Below are positions 8,313 through 17,492 of a stretch of 64,000 nt of DNA, piece after piece. Position 1 is the first letter of the stretch. The number at the start of each line of letters is the position of its first letter. The notes under the pieces are model-generated. The model had not been told where the DNA came from. It searched no databases and saw nothing but the letters and a program-made list of their open reading frames with translations. The DNA lies in the NCBI GenBank assembly GCA_937927685.1, contig CALBSC010000063.1, positions 50,479 through 114,478 of the forward strand, given 5' to 3'. The position numbers and the translations under genes are program-made. The stretch is from an uncultured Burkholderiales bacterium (GTDB lineage Bacteria > Pseudomonadota > Gammaproteobacteria > Burkholderiales > Burkholderiaceae_C).

Positions 8313-9164
8313 TCAGGATTTGACGGCGCCGGCGGTCAGGCCCGACACCATGTAGCGCTTGAACGTGTAATAAATGGCCGCAGGCGGCAGGGCGTAGATG
8401 AGACCCGTGGTCATCAGCAACTCCCAGGGCGAGTCATCGGCCGACAGGAAGTTGCCCAGGGCGACAGCCACGGTCACACTCTGGTCGTTGGACAGCAGCA
8501 AGAAGGCGTACAGGTACTCATTCCAGGCCAGCAGCAGGGAATACGTGCCCACAGCCACCAGTGACGGCACCATGAGGGGCAGGTAGACCATGAAGAACAA
8601 CTGCATGGGCGATGCACCATCCATGCGTGCGGCCTCATCGAGTTCAACGGGCAGCTTGTCGGATGCCTGCTTGAGCACCCAGATGCAATAGGGCGAGGCA
8701 ATCGTCACCATGGCCAGGATCAGCGACCACTGGGTGTTGAGCAGACCATACAGCCCCATGGTCTTGTACATCGGCACGGCCAGAAAAGCCGCCGGGATGA
8801 AGTAGGTGAACAAAGCCAGATTCATCACGGTGCGTCCGCCACGCACTTTCAGGCGACTGATGGCAAACGCAGCGCAGGTGGCGATCAGCAGGGTGAGGAA
8901 ACCCACCGACAACGCGATCAGCAACGAGTTGCCCATCTGCACCCAGAAGTGGTCCAGATAGAAATGCTTTTGGTGAAACACGAAGTCGAAGTTCTGCAGC
9001 GTGGGCTCCTGGGGCCAGAGGCGGCCCGAGGTGGCCGAGTCCTTGCTCGAGATGGCGAACAAGAACATGTGGTAAATAGGTACCAACGTCCAGATCAGCA
9101 CGGGTATGCCAATCAGCAGCAGCTTGGCTTCGGCGGTCACGGTTTTGAGGAAGGATCTCTTCAT
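8313..9164 (-). CDS. Sugar-type ABC transporter permease (MalG-like)
   Basis: A 283-residue inner-membrane protein with about six predicted membrane helices. Its cytoplasmic EAA loop reads ELDEAARMDGASPMQLFF, the docking site for the ATPase. The order and length match the second permease (MalG/UgpE type) of CUT1 importers. It is separated by ten bases from the upstream permease gene and by nine from the ATPase gene, so it is clearly part of one operon. The substrate would be set by the binding protein at 10105-11481. Confidence 0.94.
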   Translation of the reverse strand: MKRSFLKTVTAEAKLLLIGIPVLIWTLVPIYHMFLFAISSKDSATSGRLWPQEPTLQNFDFVFHQKHFYLDHFWVQMGNSLLIALSVGFLTLLIATCAAFAISRLKVRGGRTVMNLALFTYFIPAAFLAVPMYKTMGLYGLLNTQWSLILAMVTIASPYCIWVLKQASDKLPVELDEAARMDGASPMQLFFMVYLPLMVPSLVAVGTYSLLLAWNEYLYAFLLLSNDQSVTVAVALGNFLSADDSPWELLMTTGLIYALPPAAIYYTFKRYMVSGLTAGAVKS

Positions 9165-9174
9165 GGTCGTGCCT

Positions 9175-10038
9175 TTACTTGGAGAGTCGCTTCATCATGT
9201 AGTAAACCAGCGGCAGCACCAGCGGCAAGGCCACCACAATCGAGGCCATGGCCAGATCGACCTGGTCGAGTCGCAGGTAGCGGATGCCCAGGGTGGCCAG
9301 CACGTGCGTGAGGTCGGCCGGTCCGCCACCGGTCAGCAGGTAGACGCTGTTGAAGTCCCCCAGTGTCCAGATCATGGAGAGCAGCGTGGAGGTGAGGTAG
9401 AGCGTCTTCATCGACGGCCAGGTGATGAAGCGGAATTTTTGCCAGCTGCTGGCCCCATCGACCGAGGCCGCCTCGTATTGGTCCGAGGGAATCGCCAGTC
9501 GACCGGCCACCAGAATCAGTGTCCAGAACGGCAACGACTTCCAGATGTGCATGAGCATGGAAAAAGTGAGCGCCAGCGTGGGATCGTTCAGCCAGTTGGG
9601 GCCGTCCAGTCCGGTCATGCGGAAGATGGTGCTGTTGATGACGCCCCACTCGGGGTTCAGCATGAAGCGCACCGACAGGATGGTGGGAATCGAGGGCACC
9701 GCCCAGGGCAGGATGAACAAGGCCGAGACAATCTTGATCCACCAGCGGGTTTGAATGAAAAAGCCCGACAGCAGCAGGGCGATCACCATCTTCACATTGA
9801 TGGCCACCACCAGAAACACCAGCGTATTGACGGCAGTTCGAAAGAAAATGGGATCTTCAAAGAGCTTCACATAGCTCTCGGGGTGGCGTGCCAACCACAG
9901 CCCGTAACACACGGGGTACAGCACAAAGACCAGAAAGATCAGCAAGTAAGGCACCACCAGCCAACGGCCCCAGAACTCCCAGGAGGAACTGGTGCGGGCG
10001 GGCGCGACAGCAGATGGCAGGGTCGCGGATTCGGACAT
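9175..10038 (-). CDS. Sugar-type ABC transporter permease (MalF-like)
   Basis: A 287-residue inner-membrane protein with about six helices and an EAA loop reading YEAASVDGASSWQKFRFI, as in MalF/UgpA-type permeases. I start it at the ATG MSESATL, which has a GAGAG ribosome site; an in-frame TTG six codons upstream (10056) is possible. It is separated from the binding-protein gene by a strong stem-loop at 10060-10086, which could lower its expression relative to the binding protein. The partner permease follows after ten bases. Confidence 0.93.
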   Translation of the reverse strand: MSESATLPSAVAPARTSSSWEFWGRWLVVPYLLIFLVFVLYPVCYGLWLARHPESYVKLFEDPIFFRTAVNTLVFLVVAINVKMVIALLLSGFFIQTRWWIKIVSALFILPWAVPSIPTILSVRFMLNPEWGVINSTIFRMTGLDGPNWLNDPTLALTFSMLMHIWKSLPFWTLILVAGRLAIPSDQYEAASVDGASSWQKFRFITWPSMKTLYLTSTLLSMIWTLGDFNSVYLLTGGGPADLTHVLATLGIRYLRLDQVDLAMASIVVALPLVLPLVYYMMKRLSK

Positions 10039-10059
10039 CGTCACACTCTCTAACAAAAG

Positions 10060-10086
10060 GGCGGCTGCCCATCACAGGCAGCCGCC
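10060..10086 (-). terminator. Stem-loop between binding-protein and permease genes (attenuator-like)
   Basis: A perfect 10-base inverted repeat, GGCGGCTGCC and GGCAGCCGCC, with a seven-base loop, is followed on the minus strand by CTTTTG. It lies 18 bases after the binding-protein stop. Such hairpins commonly protect the upstream message and partly terminate transcription, giving more binding protein than permease. The T-run is short, so partial termination is more likely than full. Confidence 0.65.
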
Positions 10087-10104
10087 ATTCTCGACAACGT
10101 CTGA

Positions 10105-11481
10105 TTAACGCGCGACGGTCTTGATGCGTTCGATCATTTCGTCGACCGCTTTATCCACCGGCACTTTTTCGTTCAGCACGCGGTTCATCGCCTTGGCCCA
10201 GACGTTTTCGTTGTTCAGCTGGGTGAAGCGGAAGTTCTTGGTGAACTCGAAGGTCGAGGTGCCGGCCATGAACTGGTCGTACACGGCCTTGCGGTGCACG
10301 TCCTCTTTCCAGAACTTGCTTTGCTGCCCCGTCTTGGTCACCGGGAACCAGCGGCCCAGCGAGCCCTCGACGTATGGCGTGAGGTTTTCTTCCTGCAGGA
10401 TGAAGCTGAGGAATTCCTTGGCGCGGGCCTTGTTCTTGGAGTCCTTGAAGATCACGCCGGTCTTGATGGCGGCGCGGTAGGTCATCTTGCTGCCATCAGG
10501 CTTGTTGGGGAAGCCGGCCGTTTTGATCAGCTCGGTGTAGTTCTTTTTGGCCGTGGCGCGCTGGGCATCGGTCAGCGCCGCATTGTTCATGTCGTCGAGC
10601 CATTTGGCGGCGATCGAGATGGTGGCGTTGTGGGTCATCACCGTGGTCCTGTTGTGGAAGGCCACGTTGTTGTCCGGATCTTTCCAGCTGGTGGAGGACG
10701 GCGGTGTGCAGCCCTTGGCATAGACCGCGGTGTAATCGGACACGGCCGCAATCAGGCCCTTGCGCACGTCCGGATCATCGACCAGCAACTTGCCCGAATC
10801 GTTGACCAGCTTGATGTTGTAGGCGTCCATGAACGTCAGGAACGAGAAGAACGAGTCGGTCGCGTCCACGCCCATGGGCTGGCCGATCCCGAAGGTGCGC
10901 TGTCCGGTTTTCTGGCGCGAGGCGGGTTGCACCTTGTCGCACCAGAAGCTCCAGTACTCTTTCCAGGTGGTGGGGATGTCCGACTCTTTGAAACCCGCAT
11001 CGGCCAGCATGTCCGCCCAGTACTGGATGTGCATGGTCTGCTGCTTGATCGGGAAAGCGTAATAGCTGCGGGTTTGCAGCTTGTTGTTGAACAGGAAGGT
11101 GGTTTCCACCGTGTTCGGGGCGAACTTGGCGCGCAGCGGGTTGATCACGCTGGAAATGTCCTCGAGCTTGCCGTCATAGGCCCAGGAGGCCGTGGTCTGG
11201 AAGTCGTAGGTGTCCGAGTAGGCCAGATCGGGCGGGCTGCCGGCGTCCAGCGCGGCCACGGTCTTGGGGATCATGTCCTGGATCGGGTATTGCGACAACT
11301 CGATCTTGACGTTCTTGTATTTGGCTTCGTATTTCTTGATGGCGGCAAACAGCGCATCGTCTTCAGCCTTGTAAAAGCCCTTGACCCACCAGACGGTGAG
11401 TTTTTCCTGGGCACTGGCGGCACCTCCAGCCACCAGGCCGGCGGCCAGCAGTGCAGCCGTTACAACAACTTTGAGCTTCAT
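10105..11481 (-). CDS. ABC transporter extracellular solute-binding protein (sugar type)
   Basis: A 458-residue periplasmic binding protein of family 1. A Sec signal peptide covers about the first 24 residues (MKLKVVV, hydrophobic core, then SAQ). The mature part begins EKLTVWWVKG and contains ALDAGSPPDLAYSDTYDF, the usual ligand-site region. AAGGAG precedes the ATG. It heads the operon that continues with two permeases and an ATPase of the CUT1 class, so the system is a complete importer. The usual ligands are sugars or polyols, but the protein alone does not identify one. Confidence 0.93.
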   Translation of the reverse strand: MKLKVVVTAALLAAGLVAGGAASAQEKLTVWWVKGFYKAEDDALFAAIKKYEAKYKNVKIELSQYPIQDMIPKTVAALDAGSPPDLAYSDTYDFQTTASWAYDGKLEDISSVINPLRAKFAPNTVETTFLFNNKLQTRSYYAFPIKQQTMHIQYWADMLADAGFKESDIPTTWKEYWSFWCDKVQPASRQKTGQRTFGIGQPMGVDATDSFFSFLTFMDAYNIKLVNDSGKLLVDDPDVRKGLIAAVSDYTAVYAKGCTPPSSTSWKDPDNNVAFHNRTTVMTHNATISIAAKWLDDMNNAALTDAQRATAKKNYTELIKTAGFPNKPDGSKMTYRAAIKTGVIFKDSKNKARAKEFLSFILQEENLTPYVEGSLGRWFPVTKTGQQSKFWKEDVHRKAVYDQFMAGTSTFEFTKNFRFTQLNNENVWAKAMNRVLNEKVPVDKAVDEMIERIKTVAR

Positions 11482-11721
11482 GACATCTCCTTGAGTGATC
11501 GTCGTTGGGATTAGAAATCAGGCAGCCAGCACGGCGGGTGTCCCTGCGCGCTGCCGCGCTGGGCGAGGGGCGGTCAGGACACTGCCTGGTCCGGCAACTC
11601 GTCAAGGGGACCCATCACGCGATGGACCATGGCGAACCTGCTTTGAAGGCATCATAGGTCCAATACCCCCGGGGGCCTGCGCTCGCTTTCCCTAGGGGAG
11701 CGCGGCAAATGGAGCATGCGC
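11482..11721. other. Intergenic region upstream of the sugar ABC operon
   Basis: These 240 bases separate the start of the sugar ABC operon from the stop of the next minus-strand Bug gene. They must hold the operon promoter. I see a GC palindrome CCCCCGGGGG at 11666-11675 and a CCCTAGGG palindrome near 11690, but no convincing -35/-10 pair, no coding sequence and no terminator with a T-run. Confidence 0.45.
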
Positions 11722-12723
11722 TCACTCTTGATCTATCTTGCGTTCCGTCATGACTTTGCGCAAGTTCCCGATGTCTCGCTCCACCCGCGCGCGAAATTCG
11801 GCGGGGCTGCTGGCCTGAGGCTGTCCGCCCAGTTCCATGAGGCGTTGCCGAATGGCGGGCGTCTCCACCACGGCCCGGATTTCGCGGTTCAACCGCTCCA
11901 CGACGGCCGCTGGCGTGCCAGGCGGGGCGGCAATCCCCAGCCAGGACTCGAACACCATGCCGGGGTAAAAATCTGCCACCGCCGGCACGCCCGCGACCGG
12001 GCTCTTGCCTTTGGGCGAGGTCACCGCCAGCACACGCACCCGTTGATCCTTGAGCAGTGAGGCCGTCAGCGTCATGGTGTCCACCATCACGTCGAGTCGG
12101 CCGGCCAGCAACTCGGTCATGGGTCCCACGCCGCCCTTGAACGGGATGTGATTGAGCTGAATATCGGCCTCTGATTCAATCCACTCGGTGGCCAGGTGCA
12201 TGGCGGTGCCCACCCCCACCGAGGAATAGCTGATCTTCCCGGGTTCGGCCCTGGCGCGTTGCACCAGGTCCTGAAACGATTTGAATGGGGAGTCCGGCAC
12301 CACCGACAGCGCCAGCGGGTAGGTGGTGACCGTGCTGATCCAGTTGAAGTCGTTCACCGGGTGAAACGGCAACTGCTTCTTCATGGCGGCGCTGCTGGCA
12401 TGACCACTGGGGATGAAGAGCAGGGTGTAGCCATCGGGGGCGGCGCGCACCATCAACTCGGAAGCGATGTTGCCGCCTGCGCCGGGCTTGTTGTCCACCA
12501 CCACGCTTTGACCCAGCCGATCGCCCAGGGGTTTGGCGATCAGCCGTGCCACGATGTCAGAGCCGCCGCCGGGCGGGTAGCCCAGCAACAGACGAATGGG
12601 CTTGACGGGCCAGTCGGTGGTCGATTGGGCCCCGCACACGGAGGTCAAGCCAAGCAAGCACATGCCCAAGACCCGGCGCATCACACGCGAACAGATCGGG
12701 CGCACGAGAGCGTTGTAGGGCAT
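11722..12723 (-). CDS. TctC/Bug-family substrate-binding protein (Bug 1 of 9)
   Basis: A 333-residue exported receptor of the tripartite tricarboxylate transporter family. Signal-peptide-like residues precede WPVKPIRLLLGYPPGGGSD, the classic Bug N-terminal signature, and VVDNKPGAGGNIASE follows. A strong AGGAGG six bases before the ATG supports this start, although Met15 would give a more typical short signal peptide. No TctA or TctB gene is nearby. It is divergent from the M20 peptidase at 12860 with only 136 bases between them. Family ligands are usually carboxylates; this one is unknown. Confidence 0.92.
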   Translation of the reverse strand: MPYNALVRPICSRVMRRVLGMCLLGLTSVCGAQSTTDWPVKPIRLLLGYPPGGGSDIVARLIAKPLGDRLGQSVVVDNKPGAGGNIASELMVRAAPDGYTLLFIPSGHASSAAMKKQLPFHPVNDFNWISTVTTYPLALSVVPDSPFKSFQDLVQRARAEPGKISYSSVGVGTAMHLATEWIESEADIQLNHIPFKGGVGPMTELLAGRLDVMVDTMTLTASLLKDQRVRVLAVTSPKGKSPVAGVPAVADFYPGMVFESWLGIAAPPGTPAAVVERLNREIRAVVETPAIRQRLMELGGQPQASSPAEFRARVERDIGNLRKVMTERKIDQE

Positions 12724-12859
12724 GCATTTCCTCCTGAGGTTGAATCGTCAAACCATTCTAGAAGGGCCGGGTGTGGCATCACGGCTGGCAGCGATGGCAT
12801 GACCAGCGGACCAGGGATTGAATTACAGTAGCTGGACCCTCACCGATCACGCAGTCACC

Positions 12860-14269
12860 ATGAAACGAGACCAGGTAATTGACCTCACCCGCCACTGGTT
12901 TGACGCCGGCCATTACCAGGCGTTGCTGTCACGTCGCGTCGCCATGCCCACGGCCAGCGACCAGCCGGGCAACCAGGACGTGTTGCGGGCCTATCTGTCG
13001 CAGGAGATGGTGCCGGATTTGCAAGCGTGCGGATTTGAATGCGAGGTGTTTGACAACCCTGTTGCCGATGCGCCGCCTTTGTTGGTGGCCAGACGCATCG
13101 AGGGTCCGGGTTTGCCGTGTGTGCTGACCTATGGTCACGGCGATGTGATCAATGGCCAGGACAGTCAGTGGCGAGCTGGGTTGCACCCCTGGGAGATGAC
13201 GATCGAAGGCGACCGCTGGTACGGGCGAGGGACGGCCGATAACAAAGGACAGCACACGGCCAGCCTGTCCGCATTGAGGCAGGTGCTCGAGGCTCGCGCA
13301 GGACGTCTGGGCTACAACGTCACGGTGCTGCTGGAGATGGGGGAGGAGGCTGGAAGCCCGGGCTTGCGCGAGTTTTGTGAACAGCACCGCACCCTGCTGG
13401 CGGCGGATCTGTTGATTGCCTGCGATGGCCCGCGTGTGCATGCCCAACGGCCCACCGTGTTTCTGGGGTCCAGAGGCTTGGTGAATTTCACATTGGCGCT
13501 GCACAGCCGGGAGCGTGCCTACCACTCGGGCAATTGGGGCGGCGTGCTGACCAATCCGGGTATTCGCATGGCCCATGCGGTGGCCACGCTCACCGATGCC
13601 AGCGGCCGCATCCAGGTGGCGGGCCTGTTGCCGCCGGCCGTGTCCCCCGATATCCGTCAGACCCTGGCGGATGTCAGCATTGGGGGCGGCGACGACGATC
13701 CCGCCACCAATCCCCGCTGGGGCGAACCGGGTTTGAGTGAGGCGGAACGCCTGATGGCCTGGAACACGGTCGAAGTGCTGGCCATGGGGGCGGGCAATCC
13801 CCAGCGACCCGTCAATGCCATCCCGCCCAGCGCAGTGGCCCATTGCCAATTGCGCTTCGTACCCGGAACCCCCTGGGAGCAACTGGCGGACATCGTGCGC
13901 GCGCACCTGGACGCGCACGGATTTGACGACATTGACGTCACGGTCAAGGCCTCCAGTCCGGCCACGCGTCTGGATGTCAAACATCCCTGGGTGTTATGGG
14001 CCCTGACCTCCATCGAGCGCAGCGTCGGCAAGCCGGCCACCTTGCTGCCCAACCTGGCCGGATCCCTGCCCAATGACGTGTTTGCCGATGTCTTGGGCTT
14101 GCCCACGATCTGGGTGCCGCATTCGTACCCGGCATGCGCTCAGCACGCTCCCAATGAACATTTGCTAGCCAGTGTGGCGCGCGAAGGGATGGCCCTGATG
14201 GCCGGGTTGTACTGGGATCTGGCTGAACCAGCCTCGGGGGCGCCCTGGTTCACCGGTTCACCCACGTGA
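12860..14269 (+). CDS. M20-family metallopeptidase/dipeptidase
   Basis: A 469-residue di-zinc hydrolase of the M20 clan. Zinc ligands are visible as His93 (YGHGD), Asp127 (GTADNKG), Glu162-Glu163 (MGEEAGS), Asp189 (ACDG) and a late His in APNEH. I chose the ATG at MKRDQVID because related proteins begin there; an in-frame ATG 14 codons upstream (12818) exists, and neither has a good ribosome site. The family cleaves dipeptides, acylated amino acids or carbamoyl compounds. It is monocistronic and divergent from the Bug gene at 11722, which may supply its substrate. Confidence 0.88.
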   Translation: MKRDQVIDLTRHWFDAGHYQALLSRRVAMPTASDQPGNQDVLRAYLSQEMVPDLQACGFECEVFDNPVADAPPLLVARRIEGPGLPCVLTYGHGDVINGQDSQWRAGLHPWEMTIEGDRWYGRGTADNKGQHTASLSALRQVLEARAGRLGYNVTVLLEMGEEAGSPGLREFCEQHRTLLAADLLIACDGPRVHAQRPTVFLGSRGLVNFTLALHSRERAYHSGNWGGVLTNPGIRMAHAVATLTDASGRIQVAGLLPPAVSPDIRQTLADVSIGGGDDDPATNPRWGEPGLSEAERLMAWNTVEVLAMGAGNPQRPVNAIPPSAVAHCQLRFVPGTPWEQLADIVRAHLDAHGFDDIDVTVKASSPATRLDVKHPWVLWALTSIERSVGKPATLLPNLAGSLPNDVFADVLGLPTIWVPHSYPACAQHAPNEHLLASVAREGMALMAGLYWDLAEPASGAPWFTGSPT

Positions 14270-14430
14270 GTTCGAACACGGCATCTGCGCCCTCATGAAA
14301 ATTGGGGATTCCCACAGCGGGTGCGGGCCTCTAGGATAAGCATTCACTGGGCCTGTTGTGGTGGCCCGGGTTATCATGGCGAACGATGCGTTAAGCCAAC
14401 CGATTCGCCACCAGGGATGATCGACTTGTC

Positions 14431-15408
14431 ATGACTGCCGCCCGCAAACAGTGGACCGAAGAACATCAACGTCAGCTCAAGGGCGCACGCCTGCAAGCCG
14501 GTGTGAGCGATGTGGTTTTTGCGCGGGACAACGCCATTGCCTTGCGACACCTGCAACAACTGGAAGAGGGTGGGTCGTTGGCGTTCTACTCCGAGTCGAT
14601 CAAATACGACATGGGAGCCAAACTGCTCAAGCGACTGGGTGTCGAGCCACACGTCGCCAAGGCGGTACCCGTCGATGACTCTTCTGACCTGCCCGAGGCA
14701 ACGCCAGCGCTCCTGACCTTGGCAGCGCACCCGACCACCCGTGCCGCTGTGCCGTCTGATTCACAACCCGCCGTGGCGGCTCCCGCCCAGTTCAAATCAA
14801 CCATGCGCATGCCCACGATCGTGCTGTCGCTGGTGGGGGTGGGGTTAATCGGTACCGGGATCGGTCTGATTCCTTCCATCCGCCCGCCGGGCGCCACGCA
14901 AGGGGTGGTGCAAACTTCCGGGACTGCGGCAGTCACCGAGACGGCGTCACCCGAGCGCCATGGGTCGGTGCCAAGCGCTGATGCCAGTTCGTCAACGCAG
15001 GCGGAGCGTGATCGCGTGAGCGCCCCGGGCGACAAGACCGTTGTGACCGCCGCCGCTGCCGCCACGTCGTCTGCAGTCCCTGGCGCGCCGTCTGCGTCCC
15101 CGCCCCTCGAGTTGTGCAGTCCGAGCGGCACGCCCCAGACCATCGTGCCGTCACAGCCTTCCAAGTCCGCCGACTATGTGTATGTCACCGCCGTGAGTGA
15201 TGTCAGTGTCTGTGTGCGCGACGCGACGGGCCAGGTCACCCGCAAATCCTTGCAGGCGGGACAGAGCGTCAACATTCCCGGGCAACAGCCTTTCGAGGTC
15301 ACAGGCGACAACCTGAATCAGCTGCGGGTGTTCTTTCAAGGGCAACGCATCTGGTTCCAGGCCGAAGCCACCCGCTTGCGCCTGACCGCCGCGACAGCCA
15401 GCGATTGA
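14431..15408 (+). CDS. RodZ-like membrane protein with degenerate helix-turn-helix and C-terminal DUF4115-like domain
   Basis: A 325-residue protein. Residues 1-70 resemble the Xre-type helix-turn-helix of RodZ but are poorly conserved (LKGARLQAG, then LQQLEEG). One membrane helix lies at about 128-147. Residues 150-230 are a low-complexity Ala/Ser/Thr/Pro linker. Residues 231-317 form a domain with VSDVSVCVRDATGQ and SVNIPGQQPFEVTGDN, resembling the periplasmic beta domain of RodZ. RodZ links MreB to the cell wall machinery, but its usual neighbours are absent here. It may be a RodZ paralogue or a membrane-bound regulator. The assignment rests on architecture only. Confidence 0.6.
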   Translation: MTAARKQWTEEHQRQLKGARLQAGVSDVVFARDNAIALRHLQQLEEGGSLAFYSESIKYDMGAKLLKRLGVEPHVAKAVPVDDSSDLPEATPALLTLAAHPTTRAAVPSDSQPAVAAPAQFKSTMRMPTIVLSLVGVGLIGTGIGLIPSIRPPGATQGVVQTSGTAAVTETASPERHGSVPSADASSSTQAERDRVSAPGDKTVVTAAAAATSSAVPGAPSASPPLELCSPSGTPQTIVPSQPSKSADYVYVTAVSDVSVCVRDATGQVTRKSLQAGQSVNIPGQQPFEVTGDNLNQLRVFFQGQRIWFQAEATRLRLTAATASD

Positions 15409-15471
15409 ACCGTGCAGGCGTTCCGATAGACTCCCGCAGAGTCGCGCAACGCATGCAGGAGGGGAGACATC

Positions 15472-16356
15472 ATGCACATTGGCATCGCAGGTACTGGAAA
15501 GATGGGAGCCGCCATGGCGGTTCGGTTGCAATCCCTGGGTCACCAGGTCACGGTCTGGAACCGCACCCGTGCGCGTGCTGAGCCTTTGCTGGCCAGCGGC
15601 ATGGGGTGGGCCGAAACGCCACAGGCGCTGGCCGATGCCACCGAGGTGGTGATCAGCATCGTCACCAACGACGCTGCCCTCGATGACGTGTATTTGTCCG
15701 CCACGGGCCTGTTCAAGGCGCGCGAACCGAATCGCCTGTTCATCGAAATGAGCACGGTGCCTCCGGCCAAGCAGGAGGCCATGGCGGCGCTGGCCCAGTC
15801 TGCTGGGGTGGCTTACCTGGAGTGCCCGGTCAGTGGCAGTACCGGACCCGCGCGGGAAGGCAAGCTGATGGGCTTTGCCGGCGGCCAGGCCGAGGTGCTG
15901 GCTCGTGCGCGACCGGTGCTCGAGGGGGTGTGCCGTCGCATTGAACACGTGGGCTTGCATGGAGCCGGTGCGCGCATGAAGCTGGCCATCAACCTGCCCC
16001 TCATGGTGTACTGGCAAACCCTGGGCGAGGCCTTGTCCATCATCGAGCCGCTGGGCCTGGATCCGAAACTGGTGGTGGAGTTGTTCAGCGAGTCGTCCGG
16101 TGGACCCAACATGCTGAAGGTTCGTGGGGGCATGCTGACGCAGGCCCTGGCCCGTGATCCCAGCGAACAGGTCACGGTGCAGTTGTCGGTGATGCGCAAG
16201 GATGTGCGCTCGATGCTCGAACAAATCCAGTCCATGGGGCGCTCGGCCCCGTTGACGCAGCACACATTGCAGCAATTTGACCGCGCCGCTGCCCAGGGTC
16301 TGGACGAGGCCGATTGCACCCGCTATCCGGTCTGGTGGGTTGACTCGCGCAGCTGA
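15472..16356 (+). CDS. NAD(P)-dependent beta-hydroxyacid dehydrogenase (3-hydroxyisobutyrate dehydrogenase family)
   Basis: A 294-residue Rossmann enzyme with GIAGTGKMGAAMA at the N-terminus for dinucleotide binding, the substrate-loop motif CPVSGSTGPAREGKL and the catalytic Lys in GAGARMKLAINL. The length is typical of 3-hydroxyisobutyrate, tartronate-semialdehyde and gamma-hydroxybutyrate dehydrogenases. A strong GGAGGGGAGAC ribosome site precedes the ATG. It stands alone on the plus strand, 63 bases after the RodZ-like gene and facing a convergent Bug gene. The substrate cannot be told from the sequence. Confidence 0.9.
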   Translation: MHIGIAGTGKMGAAMAVRLQSLGHQVTVWNRTRARAEPLLASGMGWAETPQALADATEVVISIVTNDAALDDVYLSATGLFKAREPNRLFIEMSTVPPAKQEAMAALAQSAGVAYLECPVSGSTGPAREGKLMGFAGGQAEVLARARPVLEGVCRRIEHVGLHGAGARMKLAINLPLMVYWQTLGEALSIIEPLGLDPKLVVELFSESSGGPNMLKVRGGMLTQALARDPSEQVTVQLSVMRKDVRSMLEQIQSMGRSAPLTQHTLQQFDRAAAQGLDEADCTRYPVWWVDSRS

Positions 16357-16388
16357 GCGCGGTCTGCTCAGCGATGGGAAAGGTTCCA

Positions 16389-16407
16389 GGCTGGCAGCGT
16401 GCCAGCC
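16389..16407. terminator. Candidate bidirectional stem-loop between convergent genes
   Basis: GGCTGGCA and TGCCAGCC form a perfect eight-base stem with a three-base loop between the stops of the dehydrogenase at 16356 and the convergent Bug gene at 16427. There is no T-run on either side, so termination is likely from position but not shown. Confidence 0.4.
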
Positions 16408-16426
16408 CGGTCCCCAGGACGTGGCG

Positions 16427-17437
16427 TCAGTCGATCTTCATGTCACGGATCACCGGACGGTATTGATCCATCTGACGCTTCAGCATGGCCTCCTGCTCGG
16501 CGCCGTTGGAGCCGACCGGTTCAGCAGCAAGCTCGCCCAAGCGACGTATCACGTCGGGGTTTTTCAGCGCAGCGGTGATCTCGCGTTGCAACACCTCCAG
16601 AATATCCCGCGGTGTTTTGGCGGGCGCAAACAAACCATTCCAGCCCTCCAGCTCCAGGTTGGGGAAGCCCAGTTCGCGCACGGTGGGCACGTCCGGGAGG
16701 ATGCTCATGCGACGCGAGGCCGTCGTGGCGATGGCCTTGATCTTGCCAGCACGGATATCGGCCAGTGACGAGGACAGCTGATCGCCCCCCACCTGAATGC
16801 GCCCGCTCAGCAATTCCTGTTTCAGGGGTGCTGCCCCTTTGAACGGCACGTGCTGCATCTCGACCTTGGCCTCACGCTTGAACGCTTCACCCAGCACATG
16901 CACGGCAGATCCCGGGCCGGTGGAGCCGTAGTTGTATTGGAGTTGCGGCTGGGTGCGCAGCAAGGTGGCGAGTTCGCGCAAATCCCGGGCCGGAACACTC
17001 GGGTTGGCGGTCAGCACAAAGGGAACGTACACGACGATGGAGACCCCGACAAAATCGGTTTCTGCATTGAAGGGCGACCGGTTGGTCAGCGTTTGCGCCA
17101 CCGAGGACAAAGGGAAGGTGATGTTGTGCATCAGCAGGGTATGACCATCAGGCACAGCCTTGGCCACGATATCCGCACCGATGGCGCCCCCGGCGCCGGC
17201 CTTGTTCTCCACCACCACGGGTTGCCCCATCGTCTCGCTCATGCGTTGCGCCAGGATGCGCGCCACGATGTCGGTGGTACCGCCCGCGGGAAAGGGCACG
17301 ATCATGCGAATCGGCTTGCTGGGAAATGACTGCGCTGCGGCACCCAGCGCAACACCACAACCCAGCAGCCAGGCAACCAGCAGACGACGGGTGCGCTGCC
17401 AGCTGGCGTGGGAGGACGGCGAAAACGAAGTGTTCAT
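16427..17437 (-). CDS. TctC/Bug-family substrate-binding protein (Bug 2 of 9)
   Basis: A 336-residue exported Bug receptor. A long N-region with TRR is followed by a hydrophobic core and AAAQ, then SFPSKPIRMIVPFPAGGTTD and VVVENKAGAGGAIGADIV. AAGGAG supports the ATG. It is the last gene of a minus-strand run LVIVD-repeat protein, CobW GTPase, Bug, with 55 bases after the CobW stop, so it is probably co-transcribed with them. No TctAB partner is visible. Confidence 0.92.
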   Translation of the reverse strand: MNTSFSPSSHASWQRTRRLLVAWLLGCGVALGAAAQSFPSKPIRMIVPFPAGGTTDIVARILAQRMSETMGQPVVVENKAGAGGAIGADIVAKAVPDGHTLLMHNITFPLSSVAQTLTNRSPFNAETDFVGVSIVVYVPFVLTANPSVPARDLRELATLLRTQPQLQYNYGSTGPGSAVHVLGEAFKREAKVEMQHVPFKGAAPLKQELLSGRIQVGGDQLSSSLADIRAGKIKAIATTASRRMSILPDVPTVRELGFPNLELEGWNGLFAPAKTPRDILEVLQREITAALKNPDVIRRLGELAAEPVGSNGAEQEAMLKRQMDQYRPVIRDMKID

Positions 17438-17492
17438 GCATGGCTCCTTGAAGTGGTTGTTGTCATGAAGTCAGGGCGGGCAGACTTGTCCC

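Noticed and set aside
10294..11514. A 406-codon open frame on the plus strand
   Set aside because: It mirrors the sugar-binding protein gene, which has a signal peptide, ribosome site and operon context.
15424..15450. GACTC-CCGCA-GAGTC inverted repeat before the beta-hydroxyacid dehydrogenase
   Set aside because: A five-base stem in GC-rich DNA is expected by chance and has no T-run.
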